Assembly: GCA_029258405.1 (NCBI GenBank)
Contig: JARHYY010000061.1
Coordinates: 1-59,331 of the forward strand
DNA: 59,331 nt
Source: Helicobacteraceae bacterium
Lineage (GTDB): Bacteria; Campylobacterota; Campylobacteria; Campylobacterales; Helicobacteraceae
Direction: 5' to 3'
This document shows, piece after piece, positions 42,699 to 52,061 of this stretch. A model generated the notes under the pieces. That model made no database searches. It saw nothing but the letters and a program-made list of their open reading frames with translations, and was not told where the DNA came from. The translations under genes and the position numbers were made by a program. Each line of letters opens with the position of its first letter. Position 1 is the stretch's first letter.

Positions 42699-45128
42699 AT
42701 GGATGAATTGCAAGAAATATTAGAAGATTTCTTGATAGAAGCTTTTGAAATGATTGAACAGCTTGATCAGGATTTAGTAGAGCTTGAAAATAATCCAGAG
42801 GATTTGGATTTGCTCAATAGAATATTCCGTGTCGCACATACCATTAAAGGTTCAAGCTCATTTTTGAATTTTGATATTTTAACACATTTAACACATCATA
42901 TGGAAGATGTGCTTAATAAAGCAAGGCATGGCGATATAAAGCTTACTCCAGATATTATGGATGTAGTATTAGAATCTATTGATCTTATGAAAGCTCTTTT
43001 AAGTGCTATTAGGGATACAGGTAGTGATACTGATACAGGCTTGGCTATTGAAGGGGTTGTGCAACGATTAGATGTTATCTCTAATGGACAAGCAGCAGCT
43101 CAAGGAGGGGAGAGAGCTCTAGAGGCTTCTACTCCACCACCTCCGCCCCCCCCTCAACAACCAGAAGTGCATGAGAATATTGAAGGAGAGGAAGAGGAAC
43201 CAGATTATGCTAATATGAGCCCAGAAGAAATAGAAGCTGAAATTGAACGCTTATTGAAAAAGAGACAAGAAGAGGACAGAAAAAGAAGAGAGGCAAAAAA
43301 AGCTAAAGAGATTCAAAATGCAAGTGAAGCTCCAAAACCACAAAGCCCTTCAGCACCAACACCAGAACAACCAGCTGCTAGCCAAGATGTGCCTAAACCA
43401 GCTGCCCCAAAGCCCATAACCCCAAAACCAGCACAACCAGCTGCCCCAAAAGCACAAGGAGATCAAAAAGCTCCAGCAACAGCAGTCGAGCAAACCATTA
43501 GGGTAGATGTTAAGCGATTAGATCATTTAATGAGCCTTATTGGGGAGCTTGTGCTAGGGAAGAATCGACTCATAAGGATTTATGATGATGTTGAAGAGCG
43601 TTATGAAGGCGAGAAATTCTTAGAAGAGCTTAATCAAGTTGTTTCAGCTGTTTCAGCTGTTACTACTGATCTTCAGCTTGCGGTTATGAAAACTCGGATG
43701 ATCCCTGTGGGTAAAGTTTTTAATAAATTTCCGCGAATGGTGAGAGACCTCTCAAGAGAATTAGGTAAAAATATTGAATTAGAAATTTCAGGCGAAGAAA
43801 CAGAGCTTGATAAATCTATTGTGGAAGAAATTGGTGATCCATTAGTGCATATCATTAGAAATTCATGCGATCATGGTATAGAAATGCCTGATGATAGGGT
43901 TAAGGTAGGTAAAACCGAAGCAGGCGTTATCAAGCTTAAAGCTTATAATGAGGGCAATCATATTGTTATTGAAGTAGCTGATGATGGTAAAGGTTTGAAT
44001 GCTGATGCACTTAAGCAAAAGGGTATTGAAAAAGGTGTTGTTAGCGAACGAGAAGCTGATATTATGACTGACAAAGAAGCTTTTGGTATTATTTTTAAGG
44101 CTGGTTTTTCCACAGCTAAACAAGTCAGCAATATTTCAGGGCGTGGCGTAGGCATGGATGTGGTAAAAACTAATATTGAAAAGCTCAATGGAATTATTGA
44201 TGTAGATAGCGAGTTTGGTAAAAGTATGACTTTAAAACTTAAAATACCACTTACTTTAGCTATTATTCAGGCTCTTTTAGTAGGGATACAGGAGGAATAT
44301 TATGCAATTCCTCTTGCTTCTGTGCTTGAGACAGTGCGTGTTAAACAAGATGAAATTTATTCTGTTGAAGGCAAAAGTGTTTTGAGGTTGCGCGATGAAG
44401 TCTTATCTTTAGTGCGTCTTGGCGATATTTTTGGTGTGGATAGTGTTTTTCAGAATACAGAAGAAGCTTATGTTGTTGTTATTGGATTGGCAGAAAATAA
44501 AATTGGAGTTATTGTAGATTTCTTGGTAGGACAAGAAGAGATTGTTATTAAATCTTTAGGTTATTATTTGAGCGGTACAGAAGGTATTGCTGGAGCAACT
44601 GTGCGAGGAGATGGTAGAGTAACTCTCATTGTAGATGTAGCAGCTATGATGCAAATGGCAAAACATATCAAAGTTAATGTGAGTCAAAAAGCTCAAGAGC
44701 AAGTATCAGGGGTAGTACGCACAAAAACTACACCAAGTGATTATTGTATTTTGGCGGTTGATGATAGTAAAGTGGATAGAGCAATTATCCAGAAATCATT
44801 AAAGCCATTAGGCATTACCGTCATGGAAGCAATTGATGGCATACAAGCCTTAGATATTATCAAAAATGGGGATAGGCAGTTTGATGCTATCTTAATTGAT
44901 ATTGAGATGCCTAAGATGGATGGATACACTCTTGCTGGAGAAATCCGCAAATATAATAAATTTAAAAATCTTCCTCTTATTGCTGTTACAAGTCGCACAA
45001 GTAAAACTGACCGTATGCGTGGCGTAGAAGCTGGAATGACAGAATATATTACCAAGCCCTATTCTCCTGAATATTTAATGAATGTTGTGAAAAGAAATAT
45101 TAATCTGACCATGGAGGTAGAAGCGTGA
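42699..45128 (+). CDS. cheA: Chemotaxis histidine kinase CheA with fused receiver domain
   Basis: The 809-residue kinase reads, in order: HPt domain with phospho-His47 in VAHTIKGSS; an acidic then Pro/Ala-rich linker (about 130-265); dimerisation P3; the ATPase domain with N-box HIIRNSCDHGIEMP, ADDGKGLN, FGIIFKAGFST and GRGVGMDVV; a CheW-like P5 domain; and a C-terminal receiver (from about 685) with VDDSKVDR and LIDIEMPKMDGY. The CheA-receiver fusion is normal in Helicobacter and Campylobacter. AAAGGAG precedes ATG, and it overlaps cheW (GTGA). Confidence 0.97.
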   Translation: MDELQEILEDFLIEAFEMIEQLDQDLVELENNPEDLDLLNRIFRVAHTIKGSSSFLNFDILTHLTHHMEDVLNKARHGDIKLTPDIMDVVLESIDLMKALLSAIRDTGSDTDTGLAIEGVVQRLDVISNGQAAAQGGERALEASTPPPPPPPQQPEVHENIEGEEEEPDYANMSPEEIEAEIERLLKKRQEEDRKRREAKKAKEIQNASEAPKPQSPSAPTPEQPAASQDVPKPAAPKPITPKPAQPAAPKAQGDQKAPATAVEQTIRVDVKRLDHLMSLIGELVLGKNRLIRIYDDVEERYEGEKFLEELNQVVSAVSAVTTDLQLAVMKTRMIPVGKVFNKFPRMVRDLSRELGKNIELEISGEETELDKSIVEEIGDPLVHIIRNSCDHGIEMPDDRVKVGKTEAGVIKLKAYNEGNHIVIEVADDGKGLNADALKQKGIEKGVVSEREADIMTDKEAFGIIFKAGFSTAKQVSNISGRGVGMDVVKTNIEKLNGIIDVDSEFGKSMTLKLKIPLTLAIIQALLVGIQEEYYAIPLASVLETVRVKQDEIYSVEGKSVLRLRDEVLSLVRLGDIFGVDSVFQNTEEAYVVVIGLAENKIGVIVDFLVGQEEIVIKSLGYYLSGTEGIAGATVRGDGRVTLIVDVAAMMQMAKHIKVNVSQKAQEQVSGVVRTKTTPSDYCILAVDDSKVDRAIIQKSLKPLGITVMEAIDGIQALDIIKNGDRQFDAILIDIEMPKMDGYTLAGEIRKYNKFKNLPLIAVTSRTSKTDRMRGVEAGMTEYITKPYSPEYLMNVVKRNINLTMEVEA

Positions 45129-45616
45129 GCGATCAAGTAAAAGAGATTCTTAAAAGACAACAAGCAAAAGAAGAAGAAAAAGCTGCCGTTGAAGTTGAAC
45201 AAATGGTAGTAGGTTTTATGGTAGGAGAAGAAGAGTTCGCTGTACCTATTTTAAGTATTAAGGAAATTATCAAACCCATTGAATTTACACGAGTGCCGGG
45301 TGCACCAAATTATGTGATGGGTGTATTTAACTTGAGAGGAACAGTAATACCATTGATTAATTTGCGTATTAAATTCGGGCTTATGCCAGAAAGGCAAAAT
45401 GAAAATACTCGTTATGTTGTCATGCATGAAAATGATCAAATAGCTGGTTTTGTTATTGATAGACTCACAGAGGCTATTAGGCTTAAAGAAAGTAATATAG
45501 ACCCCGCACCAGAAACCATACAAGAAGGGGAAAATATTATTTATGGTGTAGGTAAAAAAGATGATAGAATTATTACTATTTTGAAGACAGAAGGGCTTTT
45601 AAAAAGAACTTTTTGA
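45125..45616 (+). CDS. cheW: Chemotaxis adaptor protein CheW
   Basis: The 163-residue protein is a single CheW domain linking receptors to CheA. It shows the strand pattern VVGFMVGEEEFAVPI, then VPGAPNYVMGVFNLRGTVIPLINL, with the conserved N-L-R-G-x-V-I-P. The GTG start overlaps the cheA stop and AGGTAGAAGC precedes it. Confidence 0.95.
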   Translation: MSDQVKEILKRQQAKEEEKAAVEVEQMVVGFMVGEEEFAVPILSIKEIIKPIEFTRVPGAPNYVMGVFNLRGTVIPLINLRIKFGLMPERQNENTRYVVMHENDQIAGFVIDRLTEAIRLKESNIDPAPETIQEGENIIYGVGKKDDRIITILKTEGLLKRTF

Positions 45617-45620
45617 CAAG

Positions 45621-46274
45621 ATGCTCAATATGAAAAAAAATAAGTTGGCAGTATTCGACTTTGATTCTACTCTTATGGATGGAGAAACAATTGATTTCTT
45701 AGCTGCGGAGGCTGGTGCATTACAAGAAGTTGCTATAATTACTCAAAGGGCTATGGCAGGAGAACTTGATTTTTATGAAAGCTTAAAAAGTCGTGTTTCT
45801 TTATTGCAAGGCATGCCCTTGAAAAAAGCAGAAGAGATATGCTTTGCCCTTCCTCTGATGAATGGGGCTTTTGAGATTGTAGAGTATTTGAAAAAAAATG
45901 GATACAAGATTGTTATATTTAGTGGAGGTTTTTCTTTAGCTACTTCTTGCATGAGAAAAAAGCTCCATTTAGATGCAGATTTTAGTAATATTTTACATCA
46001 TAAGAATGGGGTGTTGAGCGGAGAGGTTGGAGGCGAAATGATGTTTATTGATTCTAAAGGCTCAATGCTTGAGCGTTTGCAATCTTTGCTATCGATAACA
46101 AAAGAGCATACTTTAGTGGTAGGAGATGGGGCTAATGATGTTTGCATGTGTGCTTATGCAAGTAAATCTGTAGCCTTTTGTGCAAAACCTGCATTAAAAG
46201 AGCATGCAAATATCATTGTGGATAGCAAAGATTTAGCTTTAATTATACCTTATTTAATTGAGCATGATATATAG
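45621..46274 (+). CDS. serB: Phosphoserine phosphatase
   Basis: This 217-residue HAD phosphatase performs the last step of serine synthesis. It has the nucleophile motif AVFDFDSTLMDGETID, motif II IFSGGF, and motif III/IV GDGANDVCMC. ATG 45621 is four bases after cheW; an in-frame ATG at 45630 (MKKNKLAV) is an equally good start. It probably belongs to the chemotaxis transcript. Confidence 0.93.
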   Translation: MLNMKKNKLAVFDFDSTLMDGETIDFLAAEAGALQEVAIITQRAMAGELDFYESLKSRVSLLQGMPLKKAEEICFALPLMNGAFEIVEYLKKNGYKIVIFSGGFSLATSCMRKKLHLDADFSNILHHKNGVLSGEVGGEMMFIDSKGSMLERLQSLLSITKEHTLVVGDGANDVCMCAYASKSVAFCAKPALKEHANIIVDSKDLALIIPYLIEHDI

Positions 46275-46785
46275 AATCTTATATATACTGTTGTTATATT
46301 TGAGTTTTCTTGTGGCTGATGATGAAAAAATATGTGGTGAGACTTTTTTTATTAAAAAATTTGATGTCCTTTTGAAAAAGGACTTTTATACCTTATATGT
46401 TTGTGCCTATGATATTGAAGATAATCCGTTGTTTGATATGGCTACAGTTAAAATAGTGCTCCATAAAAATATTCAAAAACAAGCAGAGTTTGATACCTAT
46501 CTCTTTTTAAATCATGTTAATGTTTATGTTCAAAATAATTATATTGTTCTTGAAACTTTAGCCCATCTCTCCGATAAATCAGTAAGTATTTCTTGGCATT
46601 TAGAGGACAAAAATAATGAAATGTTTTTGTCGCATTATTCACAGTTTCTCAACAATAAAGAGTATATAATGATACCTTATCAGTCTCGAAAATATGTGAG
46701 ATTGCGTGATGTAAATGTTGAATATCTTAAATATTTAAATAAAGAATGTATGGAGCAGCATAAATGCATATTGAAGAATATGTAA
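46264..46785 (+). CDS. Secreted or periplasmic protein of unknown function
   Basis: The 173-residue protein begins with a short signal (MIYRILYILLLYLSFLVADD). The mature part is beta-rich, with DPL-like NPLFDMATVKIVL and three or four Cys. I chose ATG 46264 inside the serB 3' end (11-base overlap); TTG 46258 is possible. No family recognised. It is followed by another small secreted protein after 13 bases. Confidence 0.6.
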   Translation: MIYRILYILLLYLSFLVADDEKICGETFFIKKFDVLLKKDFYTLYVCAYDIEDNPLFDMATVKIVLHKNIQKQAEFDTYLFLNHVNVYVQNNYIVLETLAHLSDKSVSISWHLEDKNNEMFLSHYSQFLNNKEYIMIPYQSRKYVRLRDVNVEYLKYLNKECMEQHKCILKNM

Positions 46786-46798
46786 AAGGATAGAGAGC

Positions 46799-47449
46799 AT
46801 GCGTAAGGTTTTATTCATATTTTTTGGCTTTTATTTCTTGTTTGCTGAAGAAATGCAATTGCAACAGTTCTTGGAAGTTACAAATTTAAAGAACTTTTCT
46901 GCAAATCTTTTGATGAATGAAAAAAGGAATTTAGAGCAGTTTTTGAATGAAGTAAATAATTTTACTTGTTTAGGCAGTGAGGGCAAGCAAGAGGCTTTAA
47001 AAGCTATTAAGGAACTCGAATGGCAGATGAATGAAAATGCAACCAATATTCAGCAAGATGCACAAAGATCTATGGAAACTTATATACAACATGTATTAAG
47101 CGAACAAGAAATGCAGAGCATTATTGCACTCATGAATGATACAAGTTATGGAAAAAGGCTTTCTTATGCTCTCAAGCATAATCAGCTTGATATTATAAAT
47201 AATAGTGCAATTTTGTATGATAATACTCATGGCATGAAATTGCGTCTTACTTTTGAAGAGGAGAGAGAAATCAAGAGATATAATCACAAATATAGTAATG
47301 CTCTGAAAGCACTTTACCGCATAGCTTCTACTGAAAGCAAAAAATATATTTTACTTGATATAAAAAATAATAGTTATGGAAAAAATCTACAAAAAGGAGT
47401 TGAACAACTTCAAGATATTTTCATGAAAGAAGGTTGTGTCGTTGATTAA
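46799..47449 (+). CDS. Secreted helical protein of unknown function
   Basis: The 216-residue protein has a signal peptide (MRKVLFIFFGFYFLFAEE) and an alpha-helical body with two similar-looking phrases, SYGKRLSYALKHN and SYGKNLQKGVEQ, which may mark an internal repeat. Two Cys residues occur in the mature part. No family recognised. The stop lies four bases before the 3' end of the convergent tRNA gene, with no terminator between. Confidence 0.65.
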   Translation: MRKVLFIFFGFYFLFAEEMQLQQFLEVTNLKNFSANLLMNEKRNLEQFLNEVNNFTCLGSEGKQEALKAIKELEWQMNENATNIQQDAQRSMETYIQHVLSEQEMQSIIALMNDTSYGKRLSYALKHNQLDIINNSAILYDNTHGMKLRLTFEEEREIKRYNHKYSNALKALYRIASTESKKYILLDIKNNSYGKNLQKGVEQLQDIFMKEGCVVD

Positions 47450-47453
47450 ATAA

Positions 47454-47530
47454 TGGTGGGTCCTGTAGGACTTGAACCTACGACCAATCGGTTATGAGCC
47501 GATTGCTCTAACCAGCTGAGCTAAGGACCC
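47454..47530 (-). tRNA. tRNA with CAT anticodon, probably tRNA-Ile2 (lysidine type)
   Basis: This 77-nt tRNA has encoded CCA. The acceptor GGGTCCT pairs with AGGACCC, the anticodon loop is CTCATAA, and the T arm is GTAGGTTCAAGTCCTAC. The body (GGTCGTAGGTTC, CTCAGCTGGTTAGAGC) resembles bacterial tRNA-Ile with a CAT gene anticodon more than elongator Met, but this is a judgement by eye. Its first ten bases encode the last codons and stop of rodA. Confidence 0.9.
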
Positions 47531-48657
47531 TTTCTTCGATTTGTTATAAATGGAGGAATATTATACACAAAATTAAATTTAAATGCAAGAAGGCTCTCTA
47601 AAATTCCAAAGAGAATCATAAAAGTTACAAAACTGCTACCCCCATAACTAAAAAGTGGCAAAGGAATACCCACCACTGGTAAAAGACCAAGAACCATGGC
47701 GATATTGATTGTTGTGTAAGTAAATATCATTAAAGCAATACTATATGCCACACATTGCAAAAAATAATCTTTTGAATCGCTTAATGCTATGGAAATAATA
47801 TGTAATATGAGAAAAAGGTATAATCCCAAAAGTCCAATTGCACCCCAAAAGCCAAATCGTTCTACAAAATAGGCAAAAATAAAGTCGCTTGTAGATATGG
47901 GGAGAAATTTCAGCTGTGCTTGTGTTGCCTCATCTTTCTTCTTGCCGCTATATCCCCCTGAACCAATGGCGATTAAAGATTGTTTAACTTGATAACCCGG
48001 TTCTTTGCTAAGAAATTCTGTTACACGGTTGCGTTGATAATCTTTAATAAGAGGGCTAGTATAAATAATTGGAGCACTAAAAGCTAGAGTAATAAATATG
48101 GTAAGCCAAATTTTATAATGTACCCCTACTAAAAAGAGAACACCAAAGCAAATAATAAGCATGGCTAAACTAGTCCCTAAATCTGGTTGCATAAGCACTA
48201 AACCTGATGGCAATAAAATATAAAAACTTAGCACAAAAAAACGAATGAGCCGATAGCCACCCTTTGGTGGTGGCTTATTAGCAATTTGATAGGCTAACAT
48301 AAGGATAAGTGCGGGTTTGATTATTTCTGATGGTTGTAGAGTAAAGTGTATAAAAGGAATTTCAAGCCATCTTTGAGCCCCCATGCCCCTATCTGTGCCC
48401 ACAAATTCAGTTATAATAAGTAGAGCAATACCTATCCAATAAAAAGCAGGTATAATCCAATTAAGCCTTCTTAGAGGCACAAAAGCAATTCCTGCAAAAA
48501 TGATAATCCCAATTGATGAGTAAATAAGATGTTTATGAGATAATATCTCATTAACTTCACTAATAAGCATCCATGAAATAATAATAAGAGGTAAAATAAA
48601 AAGGGGTAGGATATAATCAAAATGAGATAAAATTTTGCGATTAAAAAAAATATTCAT
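47521..48657 (-). CDS. rodA: Rod-shape determining SEDS protein RodA
   Basis: The 378-residue SEDS glycan polymerase of the elongation machinery has about ten membrane segments. Motifs include the large-loop GAQRWLEIPF..LQPSEIIKPALI, the catalytic MQPDLGTSLAM, and the C-terminal PLPLFSYGGSSFV. The last residues KGP and the stop TAG are encoded by the 5' acceptor bases of the downstream tRNA gene on the same strand. It is divergent from the rluD cluster. Confidence 0.93.
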   Translation of the reverse strand: MNIFFNRKILSHFDYILPLFILPLIIISWMLISEVNEILSHKHLIYSSIGIIIFAGIAFVPLRRLNWIIPAFYWIGIALLIITEFVGTDRGMGAQRWLEIPFIHFTLQPSEIIKPALILMLAYQIANKPPPKGGYRLIRFFVLSFYILLPSGLVLMQPDLGTSLAMLIICFGVLFLVGVHYKIWLTIFITLAFSAPIIYTSPLIKDYQRNRVTEFLSKEPGYQVKQSLIAIGSGGYSGKKKDEATQAQLKFLPISTSDFIFAYFVERFGFWGAIGLLGLYLFLILHIISIALSDSKDYFLQCVAYSIALMIFTYTTINIAMVLGLLPVVGIPLPLFSYGGSSFVTFMILFGILESLLAFKFNFVYNIPPFITNRRKGP

Positions 48658-48735
48658 ACTGAAATATCCCCTTAATGATTCTCTGTTTAATTATATCTTA
48701 TAATTTCTAAAAAATAACTCTAAGGATATTGCTGT

Positions 48736-49734
48736 ATGGAGAATATATTTTTTAATACACAAAGAGGTCGTTTGGATAAAATTTTGAGTGTATATGCCAA
48801 AAAAAGTCGCAATCAAATCGAACAGTTGATTATAAGCAAAAAAGTTAAGGTTAATGAAAATATTATTTGTAAAACTTCTCACGCACTTAAAGGAGGAGAA
48901 AATATTGAGATTATACCATATCATCATTCAGAAGATTCTTCAGCACAAAAAAATATGGATATGGCACATATGGATATAGAAATTTTGTATGAAGATTCCA
49001 ATCTCCTTGTGCTCAATAAACCTCCCATGCTTGTTGTGCATCCTGCACCAACTGTAAAGGAAGTTACCCTATGTGAATGGCTTGCATATAAAGGATATAC
49101 ACTTTCAACATTAAATGGGAATACCCGTTTGGGGATTGTGCATAGGCTTGACAAGGAAACTAGCGGGGCAATTGTTGTTGCAAAAGATAATGACACACAT
49201 CAAGCATTAAGCAAACAGTTAGAGAATAAAAGTATGGGGCGGTATTATATTGCCCTTATTGATAGCCCTTTGTCAGAATATAGAATGTATGATTGCTATA
49301 TGGCAAGGAATCCAAAAAATCGTTTAAAAATGAGTAAGACAACTGAAGGAAAAGGGAAATATTCTCAAAGTTATTTTATTAATATGAGAGAGCTTTATAC
49401 AAAAGAAGCTTTAATTGCTGTAAAGCTACAAACAGGGAGGACACATCAAATTCGTTGCCATCTTGCTCAAATGGGAAAACATATTTTAGGAGATGAACTC
49501 TATGGCTGGAAAGGAAAATGGAATGGGAGAATATTATTACATGCATTAGGCATATATTTTATACACCCAAGAAGTGAAAAAAAAATATTTCTTAAAGCCC
49601 CTGTTTTTTCTGATATGCTAAAATATATTCAACAAAATTATTATGCGGAGGATTTATATGAAATTTTACAATTGCCTTTTATTATGGATTCTTTTCGTGT
49701 TTTCAGGATGCATGAGCCATCAAATGAAAATTGA
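48736..49734 (+). CDS. rluD: Large-subunit-type pseudouridine synthase RluD family
   Basis: The 332-residue protein has an N-terminal S4 domain (LDKILSVYAKKSRNQIEQLI) and catalytic Asp139 in HRLDKETSGAIVVAKD, followed by LQTGRTHQIRCHLAQMGK. It isomerises uridines in 23S rRNA. AAGGA precedes ATG. The 3' end overlaps the fn3 lipoprotein gene by 77 bases in another frame, an unusually long overlap. Confidence 0.9.
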   Translation: MENIFFNTQRGRLDKILSVYAKKSRNQIEQLIISKKVKVNENIICKTSHALKGGENIEIIPYHHSEDSSAQKNMDMAHMDIEILYEDSNLLVLNKPPMLVVHPAPTVKEVTLCEWLAYKGYTLSTLNGNTRLGIVHRLDKETSGAIVVAKDNDTHQALSKQLENKSMGRYYIALIDSPLSEYRMYDCYMARNPKNRLKMSKTTEGKGKYSQSYFINMRELYTKEALIAVKLQTGRTHQIRCHLAQMGKHILGDELYGWKGKWNGRILLHALGIYFIHPRSEKKIFLKAPVFSDMLKYIQQNYYAEDLYEILQLPFIMDSFRVFRMHEPSNEN

Positions 49735-50875
49735 TTCCTCGCTCCCTCAAGTCAGCGGATTAAAATATATCGCTGATATTGATAGCATTGCTTTTGAGTG
49801 GGGTACGCTCAATAGTTTTACTGATATTCAAGGATATTACCTCTATCGCAAAACCGTTGAAGACAGCTCTTATAAGCTTATAGCAACTATACCTTCACGA
49901 TTTTCTACCCATTATGTTGATAGTGAGCTTACCCCAAATACTACCTATTTGTATCGCATAGCCTCATACAATAGCAAGGGCGATTCTTCTATTGCTTCAG
50001 AGCCAATTAAGGCTACAACACAGTCTTTAGCCCCATTGAGCTTTGCCCAAGCCATAGGCAATTATCCTAAAAAAATTAAACTACTTTGGTCGCCTCATAC
50101 AGATTTACGCGTTAATGGCTACTTGATACAGAGAACAACAGATAAAGATTTTGTAGATGTTACTGTTATTAATAATCGTCTTGCCGCGGAATATATAGAC
50201 ATTGGTTTAGAGGATAACACCCAATACCATTATCGCATTTTTGCCTTGAGTGGCAATAATGTCAAATCTCAACCTTCAGAACTATTAAGTGCAAAGACAA
50301 AACCAGCACCACCTATACCACAAGGGGTGTTTGCCTCCTTTGATTTGCCAAAGCAAGTACGCATCAGTTGGCAGCCAAGTATGCAAAAAGATGTGGTGCT
50401 TTATAGGGTGTATCGTTCTGTCTTAGGAGGTATCTCTCAAGAACAGATTGGTGAAGTGCCAGTTCCTGAAACAAGCTTTATAGATAAAAGCGAAATTGAT
50501 GGTGTTCGTTATGGATATTATGTTGTAGCTGTGGATAAAGATGGTTTAATGAGCAATTTTCAAAAAGATGCCATTATTGGGGGTACGCTGCCAGCTCCAG
50601 AAGCACCAAAAATTCAAAGTATTCGTTTTGAGAATGGAAAGGTAGCTATCAATTGGGTTGCAGGAGATGAAAGAAGTGTTCAATATACTATTAATAAGCA
50701 AGAAGATGGTTTCTTTCCAAAAAAAGAGCGTTTTATTTCTATCCCCTACACTTATTTTTATGATAGTGAAGTTGTTTTAGGAGAAAAGTATTTATATAAT
50801 GTGATTGCTTTAGATAAGAATGGATTAGAATCAGTTCCAAGCCAAACGGTATCTATAACTTTGCAGAAGGATTAA
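49658..50875 (+). CDS. Lipoprotein with fibronectin type III repeats
   Basis: The 405-residue predicted lipoprotein has a signal with lipobox FSGC (Cys at about 18), then about four fibronectin III-like modules of roughly 90 residues with recurring Y-x-L-Y-R/I-Y-R-V-Y-R and TTYLYRIASYNSKG, YHYRIFAL, YGYYVVAVDKDG and YLYNVIALDKNG strands. I chose ATG 49658, seven bases after GCGGAGG; the ATG at 49643 lacks it. It is conserved at this place before trmB in H. pylori. The role is unknown. Confidence 0.8.
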   Translation: MKFYNCLLLWILFVFSGCMSHQMKIDSSLPQVSGLKYIADIDSIAFEWGTLNSFTDIQGYYLYRKTVEDSSYKLIATIPSRFSTHYVDSELTPNTTYLYRIASYNSKGDSSIASEPIKATTQSLAPLSFAQAIGNYPKKIKLLWSPHTDLRVNGYLIQRTTDKDFVDVTVINNRLAAEYIDIGLEDNTQYHYRIFALSGNNVKSQPSELLSAKTKPAPPIPQGVFASFDLPKQVRISWQPSMQKDVVLYRVYRSVLGGISQEQIGEVPVPETSFIDKSEIDGVRYGYYVVAVDKDGLMSNFQKDAIIGGTLPAPEAPKIQSIRFENGKVAINWVAGDERSVQYTINKQEDGFFPKKERFISIPYTYFYDSEVVLGEKYLYNVIALDKNGLESVPSQTVSITLQKD

Positions 50876-50876
50876 G

Positions 50877-52061
50877 ATGCCCCATCTGATATTTTCTGTA
50901 CCCATAGAAATACCCTATCCTTATTGCGAAGGCGATTATACCTTTTTGGAATGTTTTTTTTCAGAATCGCATAATGCTTTGATGTTAGTTCGCTATAAGG
51001 ATATATATTTTTTTTTGACCATACAGAAAAAAGATAGGAAGTTTTTTGTCAAAATTGATAAGAAAACACGAGTTGTACCAGTAGGGATTGCAAAAAAGGC
51101 TTTAGAAATATGTAAAAATTTTTATAAAGATTTCTTATTGCATGATAACTTAAGCAAAAATACCTTAAAGCAACAGAATGAAAGTCCATATCTTATAAGT
51201 GCTGATACATTTTATACATATATACCCGACCAAAAAACTTGCATTCTTGAAATTGGCTTTGGGAGCGGAAGAAAGATTTTAAATGATGCGAGCAACCATA
51301 AAGATACATTTTTTTTTGGCATTGAAACTCACACGCCTTCAATAGAGCAGGTGTTACGGCAAATTACTTTAAAAAAATTAAAAAATGTTTATATCATAAA
51401 AGGTGATGCACGGTTGATTATTCAATCATTACCTTATAATACATTGTTTGATAAAATAATTGTGCATTTTCCTATCCCTTGGGACAAGCAACATCGATGG
51501 GTTATTAATGAGCATTTTATAACCCATGCTCAACAAATTATCAAGGATTCAGGGTATTTACATCTGCGAACAGATGATTTTTTATATTTGACTGAAAGCC
51601 TTAAAAGCATGATGTATCTTGCTCAAGGTTATTGGGAGGTTTTTAAAAATAAACCTGAAGATACTATAAGCAAATATGAAACAAGATGGATAAAACAGCA
51701 TAAAGATATTTATGATATTTTTTGGTATCCACAAGGAGCAAGAGAAGATAATGAATATAAAAATTACAATTTTAACTTCCTGCCTCATGAAGCAAAAAAA
51801 CTCTATGAGCGATTTTCTTGCGAACATTTTATGCCTATAAAAAAAATGACTGATTCTGTTTTGCTCTCTGCTAAAGCTCTTTATCGTTCAAAAAATGGTT
51901 CTCTTGTTATTGCCCTATGTATGGGCAATAAATACTATCCTCAAAATACTTATTTAATAATTATCCATGATGAAGAATTTAGGGCTTTTTATTGCCCCGC
52001 CTTATTAGCAACGAGCTATCAAGCTCATTGTATGCTTAAGTCTTTAGAGGAGAATATATGA
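50877..52061 (+). CDS. trmB: tRNA (guanine-N7)-methyltransferase, long form
   Basis: TrmB makes m7G46 in tRNA. At 394 residues it is much longer than the usual 210-240. A central SAM domain starts with ILEIGFGSGRKIL (about 123) and HFPIPWDKQHRW (about 197), the conserved F-P-x-P-W. An N-terminal domain of about 110 residues and a C-terminal extension are typical of the Helicobacter/Campylobacter form. The start is one base past the fn3 gene stop, and the end overlaps ftsE by four bases. Confidence 0.88.
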   Translation: MPHLIFSVPIEIPYPYCEGDYTFLECFFSESHNALMLVRYKDIYFFLTIQKKDRKFFVKIDKKTRVVPVGIAKKALEICKNFYKDFLLHDNLSKNTLKQQNESPYLISADTFYTYIPDQKTCILEIGFGSGRKILNDASNHKDTFFFGIETHTPSIEQVLRQITLKKLKNVYIIKGDARLIIQSLPYNTLFDKIIVHFPIPWDKQHRWVINEHFITHAQQIIKDSGYLHLRTDDFLYLTESLKSMMYLAQGYWEVFKNKPEDTISKYETRWIKQHKDIYDIFWYPQGAREDNEYKNYNFNFLPHEAKKLYERFSCEHFMPIKKMTDSVLLSAKALYRSKNGSLVIALCMGNKYYPQNTYLIIIHDEEFRAFYCPALLATSYQAHCMLKSLEENI

